DNA of 11,214 nt from an uncultured Bacteriovoracaceae bacterium (GTDB lineage: Bacteria > Bdellovibrionota > Bacteriovoracia > Bacteriovoracales > Bacteriovoracaceae), in the NCBI GenBank assembly GCA_937952395.1, contig CALFYV010000226.1, positions 1 to 11,214 of the forward strand, given 5' to 3'. This document shows positions 1 to 5,904 of this stretch, piece by piece. How positions within the stretch are numbered: position 1 is the stretch's first letter; each line of letters starts with the position of its first letter. Below the pieces are notes generated by a model. The model saw nothing but the letters and a program-made list of their open reading frames with translations. It ran no database searches and was not told the origin of the DNA. The position numbers were made by a program, and so were the translations under genes.

Positions 1-1387
1 ATGTCACAATCCTAAGGCCGATGGAAACCCTTGTTTGCTTTGTAATTCATGTAAATCCATGGGTGATGGTTCTTCTATGGATTTTGTCGAAGTGGATGGA
101 GCTTCAAATAATAGCGTGGAAAATATTCGCTCACTTATTGAGAATGTTCAGTATTTACCAACTAAGGGTGATTATAAAGTTTATGTTATCGATGAAGTGC
201 ATATGCTTTCCATTAGTGCTTTTAATGCTTTGTTAAAAACACTAGAAGAACCTCCTGCTCATGTTGTTTTTATTTTTGCGACAACAGAAGCTGAAAAAAT
301 TCCTCAAACAATTTTATCTCGTTGCCAGCGTTTTGATTTTAAAAATGCTTTAGTTGAAGATATTGAGGGGCATTTAAAAAGAATTTCTAAGGTTGAAAAA
401 ATTGAATTTGAAAGTGATGAAGTTGTGACGATTTTAGCACAGAAGGGTCAGGGCTCTTTTCGAGATGCTTTATCTCTATTAGATCAAGTTTTAGCACTTG
501 CTGATGATAATAAAATTACTGAGAGCACTTTAATTCAATCTTTGGGGGTGGCTAGACTTTCTGCCATAAAAAACCTTGTTTCTTCTATGCTCGAAGGACA
601 TTTAGGTAAAATGACAGAGGTTTATGAAAAAATTATTCAAGAAAATGTGGAAGTTAAAAATATTGCTCACCAAATACTCGATCATTTATATTTAATTATT
701 CAACACATCGATGAGCCTGAAATTATTTATAAAAAAGAGTTAGTCAAAAGTCAGTGCTTAGATCAAATAAGTATTTCAGAATTATTTTGGATTTATGAGG
801 GATTAAATAGAGATTTTGAATGGGCGCTTACTTCGTTGAGTCCGGTTAAGGTGATGGAAGTTGTTTTAAAGAAATACACTTTAAGAAAAGTTGTTTTGAA
901 ATCTAAAGATACCATGATTGATTCTACGCTTAAAAAAAAAGAATTGATTAAGCCTAAGAAAAAAACATGGCTAGACTTTGTTACCTATCTTAAGGAAAAT
1001 GCCCCTGGTATTTTGGCCAACTTAGAAAGAGGAGATAAGTTGCAAGAGCCGTATTTTACGGATACAACTTTTTCTTTAACGATTGGTTTTGCAGATGAGA
1101 GTAAAGTTTTTTATGATTTTTTTCAAGATAAAGAAGTTGTTTTCAAATTAAAAGAACATATTGGTTCTTTTTTTGAGGTTAAGGCAAATCAGATAGATTT
1201 AAAGTTTATTTTATTAGCAGAAAAAGAAAAAAATGAAACAAACTTCCAGAGTATTGTTGAAAAAGAAGAAGAGATTATCAACAAAGAAAAAGAGGATTTA
1301 AAAGAGAGTTTATTAAATCATCCTAATGTAACAAAATTAGAAAAAGAATTTAACGCAAAAGCAGATAAGGTAATTTTAAATAAATAA
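1..1387 (+). CDS. dnaX: DNA polymerase III subunit tau/gamma (clamp loader), 5' end missing
   Basis: ATPase subunit of the clamp loader, which loads the sliding clamp and ties the polymerase cores to the helicase. The gene enters the window already open; its frame begins at base 2, so the Walker A part (roughly 60 residues) lies upstream. The first visible residues carry the four zinc-binding cysteines (codons at 2, 32, 41 and 50; spacing C-x9-C-x2-C-x2-C). Next come Walker B/DExx VYVIDEVHML, sensor 1 and the arginine-finger stretch (FATTEAEKIPQTILSRCQRF) and sensor 2 GSFRDALSLLDQ. The helical collar domain ends near base 900. A lysine-rich linker follows, containing an A9 run at 932-940, then a tau-like tail starting WLDFVTYLKENAP and ending in a charged, Glu/Lys-rich stretch. 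An ATG or TTG near base 35 is not the real start, because homology continues upstream of it. ebfC follows after 9 bases. Identity is near certain; whether a short gamma form is also made is discussed under findings. Confidence 0.97.
   Translation, partial: CHNPKADGNPCLLCNSCKSMGDGSSMDFVEVDGASNNSVENIRSLIENVQYLPTKGDYKVYVIDEVHMLSISAFNALLKTLEEPPAHVVFIFATTEAEKIPQTILSRCQRFDFKNALVEDIEGHLKRISKVEKIEFESDEVVTILAQKGQGSFRDALSLLDQVLALADDNKITESTLIQSLGVARLSAIKNLVSSMLEGHLGKMTEVYEKIIQENVEVKNIAHQILDHLYLIIQHIDEPEIIYKKELVKSQCLDQISISELFWIYEGLNRDFEWALTSLSPVKVMEVVLKKYTLRKVVLKSKDTMIDSTLKKKELIKPKKKTWLDFVTYLKENAPGILANLERGDKLQEPYFTDTTFSLTIGFADESKVFYDFFQDKEVVFKLKEHIGSFFEVKANQIDLKFILLAEKEKNETNFQSIVEKEEEIINKEKEDLKESLLNHPNVTKLEKEFNAKADKVILNK
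932..951 (+). promoter_or_regulatory. Possible dnaX slippage/frameshift site (A9 run)
   Basis: Nine consecutive A residues (932-940) are read in frame as AAA AAA AAA, preceded by CTT and followed by GAA. A -1 shift, or one extra A in the mRNA, reads AGA ATT GAT TAA and stops at 949-951. A +1 shift, or one A lost, reads AAG AAT TGA and stops at 945-947. Either slip would end the protein just after the clamp-loader domains, giving a gamma-like product. dnaX of E. coli (ribosomal -1 frameshift) and Thermus (transcriptional slippage on A9) make gamma this way. I see no convincing downstream hairpin or upstream Shine-Dalgarno-like stimulator. A8 runs also occur in murF, so the run could be chance in AT-rich DNA. 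Confidence 0.45.
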
Positions 1388-1396
1388 TGAGGTTTT

Positions 1397-1699
1397 ATGA
1401 AAAACTTAATGAAACAAGCTCAACAAATGCAGTCAAAGTTATCCACACTTCAAGGAGAATTAGCCACAAGGGAAATCGAAGCGAGTTCTGGTGGTGGGAT
1501 GGTAAAAGTTAAAGTAAATGGCAAACAAGAGCTTTTAGAAATTAAAATCAATAAAGAATGTGTTGATCCTGATGATATTGAAATGCTGGAAGAGCTGGTT
1601 AAAACTGCAGTTAATCAAGCTATGAAAGAATCTTCTGACATGGTCACGAATGCGATGTCAAAGATAACAGGTGGATTGAACATACCAGGACTTTTCTAA
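1397..1699 (+). CDS. ebfC: YbaB/EbfC-family nucleoid-associated protein
   Basis: Small DNA-binding protein of 100 residues, the normal length for the family. It is known to act as a dimer that coats and bends DNA in the nucleoid. The sequence shows the family pattern: an N-terminal amphipathic helix (MKNLMKQAQQMQSKL), a central GGGMVKVKVNGKQELLEI strand region, an acidic DPDDIEMLEELV helix, an Ala/Asn-containing helix (TAVNQAMKE), and a Gly/Pro-ended tail (GGLNIPGLF). A TGAGG ribosome binding site at 1388-1392 precedes the ATG. Its place between dnaX and recR is one of the most conserved bacterial gene orders and supports the call. The recR start codon follows the ebfC stop with no gap. Its exact cellular role is not settled in the family as a whole. 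Confidence 0.96.
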   Translation: MKNLMKQAQQMQSKLSTLQGELATREIEASSGGGMVKVKVNGKQELLEIKINKECVDPDDIEMLEELVKTAVNQAMKESSDMVTNAMSKITGGLNIPGLF

Positions 1700-2296
1700 A
1701 TGGAACTTCCTGCTCAATTAAAATCTGTTCAACATTTTTTTACTAAGTTGCCAGGCGTAGGAGAAAAGACTGCTCTTAGACAAACTTTAAATATTACCAA
1801 TTGGTCTCAACAAGAAAGAAGTCTTTTTGCTCAGGCTCTAGAGAGTTTAAATACATTAAAAAAATGTCAACAATGCTCATTGTTTTCAGAAGATAATTTA
1901 TGTTTTTATTGCCAGGATGAAGCTCGTATCAGCTCTTCTTTTATTTGTGTAGTTGAAAATATTAGTGATTTTATGGCGATAGAAAAAAGTGGAAACTATA
2001 AAGGATTATATCACGTTTTAAGTGGTGTTTTAAATCCATTAATGGGGATTGGACCAGAGGAAATTAACATTCCTGCTCTAAGTAAGCGCATTGAATCAGA
2101 GAATATAAGAAATGTTATACTCGCGATCAATCCATCGGTTGAAGGGGACGCAACTTGTTCATATATTCGTCAAAAAATTCCTTCTCACGTAAAAGTGGAA
2201 AGAATTGGCTTTGGAATCCCAATGGGTGGAACTTTAGAATACTTAGATTCTTTAACTATCACAAAAGCACTAGAAAATAGGAAGTCTTTTTCATGA
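1700..2296 (+). CDS. recR: Recombination mediator protein RecR
   Basis: RecR works with RecO (and RecF) to load RecA on single-stranded DNA at gaps during recombinational repair. At 198 residues it has the usual size. Domains in order are a helix-hairpin-helix (LPGVGEKTA, residues 17-25), a C4 zinc finger (C56, C59, C68, C71), and a Toprim domain from about residue 81 (ICVVENISD with the conserved acidic residue, E86). After these come a conserved NPSVEGDAT block (144-151 region) and the C-terminal RIGFGIPMGGTLEYLD segment. The ATG abuts the ebfC stop codon, with AGGA at 1687-1690 as a plausible binding site. Its TGA overlaps the next start as ATGA, so the downstream roadblock gene is probably translationally coupled to it. 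No missing key residue was seen. Confidence 0.97.
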   Translation: MELPAQLKSVQHFFTKLPGVGEKTALRQTLNITNWSQQERSLFAQALESLNTLKKCQQCSLFSEDNLCFYCQDEARISSSFICVVENISDFMAIEKSGNYKGLYHVLSGVLNPLMGIGPEEINIPALSKRIESENIRNVILAINPSVEGDATCSYIRQKIPSHVKVERIGFGIPMGGTLEYLDSLTITKALENRKSFS

Positions 2297-2775
2297 GAAA
2301 CAGTTTACCAGACCTATTAATAGAGTTTTTTTCTCGTAATGATTTTTTGCAAGACCAGTTTGTTTTTATTTCGCGCAGAGATGGTCATTTGCTCTATAGT
2401 AATCAAGATAAATCCTCTTCTCAGTCTGCTGCGGCACTGATGAGTGGTTTATGGCAAGCAGCACAAGCGTTGGTTAATTTTATTCCCAGCGATAATCAGG
2501 GTGATTCTTTCAGACTAACTTATGACACATCCTCTAAGGGCCTTTACATATGCCCCATTATCGTCCACAAAGAGGAATATTATTTGGGAGTCTCTTATGC
2601 GGGTGTTTTGAACCCAGGACAATTAAAGCAAAATATTAAGCACACGGCCTTGCGTTTAAGTGATTTTATCAATAAGAATGTTGGGGCCATAAAGGTAGAA
2701 GTAGATAAAGGTGAAACGTATTTGTTTCAGGAAATATCAGATGAAGAAATGGATAGAATTTTTCCATATAATTGA
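2293..2775 (+). CDS. Roadblock/LC7-domain protein, candidate MglB (MglA regulator)
   Basis: A 160-residue protein with a single roadblock/LC7-type fold pattern: a helix (LPDLLIEFFSR), strands around FVFISRRDGHLLYSN (23-37), a small-residue helix SSQSAAALMSGLWQAAQAL (42-60), strands at 73-103 (FRLTYD, LYICPII, YYLGVSYAG) and a final helix (110-127). Myxococcus MglB, from memory, is about 159 residues with the same layout. It ends in a helix close to EISDDDIDNLF; here residues 147-157 read EISDEEMDRIF. MglB is the GTPase-activating partner of MglA and its C-terminal helix contacts MglA. The gene overlaps recR by 4 bases and lies 8 bases before mglA, which fits a partner role. The core is divergent, so another roadblock regulator remains possible. 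I therefore leave the symbol blank. Confidence 0.75.
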   Translation: MRNSLPDLLIEFFSRNDFLQDQFVFISRRDGHLLYSNQDKSSSQSAAALMSGLWQAAQALVNFIPSDNQGDSFRLTYDTSSKGLYICPIIVHKEEYYLGVSYAGVLNPGQLKQNIKHTALRLSDFINKNVGAIKVEVDKGETYLFQEISDEEMDRIFPYN

Positions 2776-2783
2776 GAGTGAAT
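2772..2783 (+). promoter_or_regulatory. Ribosome binding region that fixes the mglA start
   Basis: A purine-rich GAGAGTGA stretch (2774-2781) sits just before ATG 2784. The frame is also open from a TTG at 2772, but that would place the binding site inside the coding region and add four residues (MRVN) not found in MglA proteins. The ATG gives the family's usual N-terminus MSFVNY. Confidence 0.6.
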
Positions 2784-3374
2784 ATGTCTTTTGTTAATTA
2801 CCACACAAAAGAAGTAAATTGTAAGATTGTTTATTACGGACCAGGTTTGGGCGGTAAGACGACTAATATCCAGTATGTTTATCAAAAAACAAGTTCTGAT
2901 AACAAGGGTCGAATGGTAACTTTAAACACAGAAAATGAAAGAACTTTGTTTTTTGATTTTCTACCCTTAGACCTTGGAGAAATCCGAGGTTTTAAAACTC
3001 GTTTTCATCTCTACACTGTTCCTGGCCAAGTTTTTTATGAGTCTAGTCGTAAGCTTATTTTACGTGGCGTAGACGGGGTGGTTTTCGTAGCTGATTCTCA
3101 GGTAGAAAAAATGGAAGCCAATCTTGAAAGTCTTGAAAGTTTAAAATTGAACCTTACGGACCAGGGGTATGAATATGAAAGCTTACCTATAGTTATGCAA
3201 TGGAATAAAAGGGATTTGCCCAATATTGTTTCGACTTCTGAATTAAGTAAAAAATTAAATCCTTTCAAATTCCCTGAATTTGAATCTATTGCAGCAGAGG
3301 GTGAGGGTGTTTTTGAAACATTAAAAATGATTAGTAAGTTAGTATTGTTAAATATTAAAGGTGGATTGGATTAG
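2784..3374 (+). CDS. mglA: Ras-like small GTPase MglA, polarity/motility switch
   Basis: Small cytoplasmic GTPase that marks the active cell pole. In Myxococcus it controls gliding and type IV pilus motility; in Bdellovibrio it is needed for prey invasion. The 196 residues align almost without gaps to Myxococcus MglA as I remember it. They start MSFVNYHTKEVNCKIVYYG, with P-loop GPGLGGKTT (19-27), R53 and T54 in the switch 1 region, TVPGQ (78-82) in switch 2 with the Gln implicated in catalysis, and NKRD (141-144) for guanine recognition. All nucleotide-binding motifs are intact. P-loop position 23 is Gly, where Myxococcus has Cys. The start is ATG 2784, chosen for the family N-terminus and the binding site before it. 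It follows the roadblock gene by 8 bases and precedes a dksA-type gene by 14 bases, so all three are likely co-transcribed. Confidence 0.96.
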   Translation: MSFVNYHTKEVNCKIVYYGPGLGGKTTNIQYVYQKTSSDNKGRMVTLNTENERTLFFDFLPLDLGEIRGFKTRFHLYTVPGQVFYESSRKLILRGVDGVVFVADSQVEKMEANLESLESLKLNLTDQGYEYESLPIVMQWNKRDLPNIVSTSELSKKLNPFKFPEFESIAAEGEGVFETLKMISKLVLLNIKGGLD

Positions 3375-3378
3375 ATTT

Positions 3379-3383
3379 GGGAG
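3379..3383 (+). promoter_or_regulatory. Ribosome binding site that fixes the dksA start
   Basis: GGGAG lies five bases before ATG 3389. An in-frame TTG at 3377 would place this site inside the gene, so ATG 3389 is preferred. Confidence 0.7.
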
Positions 3384-3388
3384 AATTT

Positions 3389-3817
3389 ATGACTAAGCAA
3401 ATGAAATTAAAAAAGAAGCAATTAGAAACGTTGAAATTAAAATTAATTGATGAAAAGAACAGACTTATATTCAATGGAGTCGCTCATGACGATATTATCT
3501 GTTCTCAAGATGAAATCAGTGATGAAGTTGATAAAGCTAATGCTGATGTAACAAGTTCTGAAAGATTACGTTTTCGTAATAGAGAAGTTTTTTATTCAAA
3601 AAAATTAGAGCAAGCCTTACAAAGAATGCAAACAGGTGAGTATGGTGATTGTGTTGATTGCGGAGCTCATATTCGTTATGAAAGACTTTTAGCAAGACCT
3701 ACAGCCGATCTGTGTATTCAATGTAAAGAAGAAGCAGAAAGAGACGAGTCTTCTAATTTTATTGCCAGACAATCAAAGTCACTTGGTCGGGCCATTAATT
3801 TGGTTTCAAATATTTAG
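3389..3817 (+). CDS. dksA: DksA/TraR-family zinc-finger regulator of RNA polymerase
   Basis: Family members enter the RNA polymerase secondary channel and, with ppGpp, reset promoter use during starvation. At 142 residues it is close to E. coli DksA (151). The N-terminal half is a helical coiled-coil region. The tip carries D45-E-V-D48-K-A50, which matches the DxxDxA catalytic tip of E. coli DksA (D71, D74, A76); this argues for a true DksA rather than a degenerate relative. The C-terminal C4 zinc finger is complete: C88, C91, C109 and C112, within GEYGDCVDCG and ARPTADLCIQC. The preferred start is ATG 3389, behind GGGAG. The gene sits 14 bases after mglA and 19 bases before mtnP. The link between a polarity GTPase and a starvation regulator is context only. 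Confidence 0.9.
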   Translation: MTKQMKLKKKQLETLKLKLIDEKNRLIFNGVAHDDIICSQDEISDEVDKANADVTSSERLRFRNREVFYSKKLEQALQRMQTGEYGDCVDCGAHIRYERLLARPTADLCIQCKEEAERDESSNFIARQSKSLGRAINLVSNI

Positions 3818-3836
3818 GTTTTTTGTGGCAAATGCT

Positions 3837-4673
3837 ATGAAAATTGGAGTTATTGGTGGCTCCGGTATTTACGATCTCTCCTTTGTTGAGTTTGTTAAAG
3901 AGCATAAAATCAAAACTCCGTTTGGATCACCTTCTGATGTTATTTCTGAATTAAAAATTAATAATTCATCTTTTTATTTTTTGCCAAGACACGGTAAGGG
4001 TCATCGTATTTCTCCTTCTGAAATTAATTATTGTGCTAATATTTACGCTTTAAAAAAGTTGGGTGTAAATTATCTAATTTCTATTTCGGCTGTTGGTTCA
4101 CTTAAAGATGATTACCCTCCTGGTACTTTTGTTTTGCCCGATCAATTTATTGATTGGACTAAAGGGTTAAGGCGTAGGAGTTTTTTTGGTGAGGGTATGG
4201 TCGGACATGTTTCGGTTGCCTTGCCTGTTGAAAAAAGCTTACAACAACTAATTTATCAGAAAGCGAAAGAGCTCAAGTTAAATGTTTGTAAAGATGGATC
4301 TTATTTATGCATAGAAGGGCCGCAGTTTTCAACCAAGGCGGAGTCGAATTTTTATAGAAGTTTAGGTGCAGATGTTATTGGTATGACAAACGTACCAGAG
4401 GCATATTTGGCAAAAGAAGCTGGTATGGCCTATGCAACCATTGCCATGGTGACTGATTTTGATGGTTGGAAAGAGGTTCATGTTAATCTTGATGAAGTGA
4501 TGAAAACAATGCAAGGAAATTATAAAAATGCTCAAATGTTATTAAAATTTTTGATTCCAAGCCTTACACAAGAAGATATTTCTTATAAAACAGAAAATCA
4601 AAATTCAATTATGACAACACCCAAGCATTTAACGGATAAACATAATGAAATAAAGAATGTTATACTAAGTTAA
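3837..4673 (+). CDS. mtnP: S-methyl-5'-thioadenosine phosphorylase / purine nucleoside phosphorylase family
   Basis: Cytosolic phosphorylase predicted to split methylthioadenosine, a by-product of polyamine and autoinducer synthesis, into adenine and methylthioribose-1-phosphate. The 278 residues show GGSG (7-10) and RHGKGH (51-56) for phosphate, SAVGSL (84-89), EGPQFST (160-166), GMTNVPE (182-188) and TDFDGW (206-211). The D207-x-D209 pair is what MTA phosphorylases carry where inosine-type enzymes have Asn, so a 6-aminopurine substrate is favoured. Close relatives acting on methylthioinosine cannot be excluded. ATG 3837 gives the family N-terminus MKIGVIGGSG; the frame is open back to 3762, inside dksA, but that extension has no family match. 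The binding site is weak. Its stop overlaps the rsmH start as TAATG. No other methionine-salvage gene is visible nearby. Confidence 0.87.
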   Translation: MKIGVIGGSGIYDLSFVEFVKEHKIKTPFGSPSDVISELKINNSSFYFLPRHGKGHRISPSEINYCANIYALKKLGVNYLISISAVGSLKDDYPPGTFVLPDQFIDWTKGLRRRSFFGEGMVGHVSVALPVEKSLQQLIYQKAKELKLNVCKDGSYLCIEGPQFSTKAESNFYRSLGADVIGMTNVPEAYLAKEAGMAYATIAMVTDFDGWKEVHVNLDEVMKTMQGNYKNAQMLLKFLIPSLTQEDISYKTENQNSIMTTPKHLTDKHNEIKNVILS

Positions 4674-5602
4674 TGCAAGAATACACAAAACATTACTCAG
4701 TCTTAAAAAACGAGATCATAAAATTTTTTTCAGAGTCACCCAGTGCTTCAGAATATTATGCAGATCTTACCTTTGGTGGCGGGGGGCATAGTTTTGCTAT
4801 CGCCAATACTTTTCCTAGTTCAATAATTTATGCAACAGATCAGGATGAGCAGGCTTATAAAAACGGTCTCGCTTTAATTGAAAAAAATAATCTGGCTCAT
4901 AGAATTCATTTGAAAAAAACAAATTTTGAAAATTTTTATAATTGGATTCATGGTGAAAATTTAAGAATAAAATTTAAAGGTATCGTTATTGACCTAGGCG
5001 TTTCTTCACACCATTTTGATGATGCCGAAAGAGGTTTCTCATTTCGAAAGGAAGCTCGTTTAGATATGAGAATGAATATAGATGATAAAGATTCTTTGAC
5101 AGCGTATGATATTATAAACAGTTTTGCAGAAGAGGATTTAGCTAATATTTTTTTTGAGTATGGAGAAGAGCGATTATCTCGAAGAATAGCGGCAAATATT
5201 ATAGAAAAAAGAAAAACCGAAGTTATTGAGACAACAACACAATTGGAAGATATTGTTTTTCATTCATACTCGAAGAAATATAGGTTTTCCAAGACTCATC
5301 CAGCAACGAGAGTTTTCCAAGCTCTTCGCATTTACATAAATAGAGAATTAGAAGTGTTAGAACAAAGTATACCAAAACTGTTTGATTTACTTGATAAGGG
5401 CGGTAGGCTTGCTATTATAAGTTTTCACTCGCTTGAGGATAGAATCGTCAAACACCAGTTCAAAAAAATCTACCAATCTAATAGAGAATTAGTTAAAATA
5501 TTAACTAAGAGACCCATGATTCCAACTCAAGAAGAGTTAGAAGAAAACAATCGATCGCGCAGCGCGAAACTAAGAGTCATAGAAAAAACCACGGAGGGTT
5601 AA
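4673..5602 (+). CDS. rsmH: 16S rRNA (cytosine-1402 N4)-methyltransferase
   Basis: RsmH (formerly MraW) uses S-adenosylmethionine to methylate N4 of C1402 in the ribosomal P site, and is the usual second gene of the dcw cluster. It has 309 residues, normal for the family. Motifs are HYSVLKNEII at the N-terminus, SAM-binding DLTFGGGGHS (31-40), IDLGVSS (106-112), DDAERGFSF (116-124), LDMRM (130-134), HPATRVFQALRI (209-220), SFHSLEDRIVK (250-260) and NRSRSAKLR (293-301), all in the expected order. No clear Shine-Dalgarno precedes the ATG; the TAATG overlap with mtnP suggests translation by re-initiation. mraZ, normally just upstream, is not there. The stop overlaps ftsL by one base. Confidence 0.97.
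   Translation: MQEYTKHYSVLKNEIIKFFSESPSASEYYADLTFGGGGHSFAIANTFPSSIIYATDQDEQAYKNGLALIEKNNLAHRIHLKKTNFENFYNWIHGENLRIKFKGIVIDLGVSSHHFDDAERGFSFRKEARLDMRMNIDDKDSLTAYDIINSFAEEDLANIFFEYGEERLSRRIAANIIEKRKTEVIETTTQLEDIVFHSYSKKYRFSKTHPATRVFQALRIYINRELEVLEQSIPKLFDLLDKGGRLAIISFHSLEDRIVKHQFKKIYQSNRELVKILTKRPMIPTQEELEENNRSRSAKLRVIEKTTEG
5593..5598 (+). promoter_or_regulatory. Strong ribosome binding site for ftsL
   Basis: GGAGGG inside the last codons of rsmH, three bases before the TAATG that ends rsmH and starts ftsL. It is the strongest such site seen in the rsmH-to-murF run, where most other starts have little or none, so ftsL may be an independent entry point for ribosomes. Confidence 0.7.
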
Positions 5603-5904
5603 TGGCCGTCAGAAGAAAGCTAAAAAAAGAAACTAACCTAAACAAATTCTTACGTTCAAAAGCATTTCCCATAACTGTATCTTTTTGCTTATTAGGTTTT
5701 TGTTTTGTTTTAACTAGGATGAAGCGAATTGAACAAGATTATGCTTATAACGATATAAGAAAGAATCTGTTAGAGGTTTCTGGAAAAATTAAAGAACTTA
5801 GAGCTGAAAAAGCAGAACTTTTATCGATTAAAAATCTAAGAGAAATTGCCAAGAACTATAAACTTAAAGAACCAGACCATAATCATATTATTTTAATACC
5901 ATAA
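5602..5904 (+). CDS. ftsL: Cell division protein FtsL-like
   Basis: Small bitopic membrane protein of the divisome that, with FtsB and FtsQ, activates septal FtsI/FtsW. Sequence identity in this family is always low, so the call rests on architecture and position. The 100 residues comprise a basic cytoplasmic tail (MAVRRKLKK...RSK, 1-20), one membrane segment (about 21-39, AFPITVSFCLLGFCFVLTR) and a periplasmic coiled coil (about 42-78, with charged heptad-like Glu/Lys and Leu/Ile). The ending LREIAKNYKLKEP resembles the FtsL C-terminal consensus. It sits exactly between rsmH and ftsI, where ftsL belongs, and shares TAATG overlaps with both. A strong GGAGGG precedes it. Confidence 0.85.
   Translation: MAVRRKLKKETNLNKFLRSKAFPITVSFCLLGFCFVLTRMKRIEQDYAYNDIRKNLLEVSGKIKELRAEKAELLSIKNLREIAKNYKLKEPDHNHIILIP

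Noticed and set aside
21..236. Alternative-frame open frame at the left edge
   Set aside because: It overlaps the zinc-binding and Walker B part of dnaX, which is unmistakable in the other frame.
951..972. Possible hairpin (AGCC / GGCT) after the dnaX A9 run as a frameshift stimulator
   Set aside because: Only four base pairs around a 14-base loop, too weak to count as a stimulatory structure.
3762..3836. Upstream extension of mtnP beginning inside dksA
   Set aside because: The 25 extra residues match no family member, whereas ATG 3837 gives the standard MKIGVIGGSG start.
4658..4666. Extended -10-like sequence TGTTATACT just before rsmH, a possible internal promoter
   Set aside because: A start site about seven bases downstream would fall on the rsmH ATG, giving a leaderless message, and no -35-like element is present at the usual distance. 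In AT-rich DNA such matches are expected by chance.
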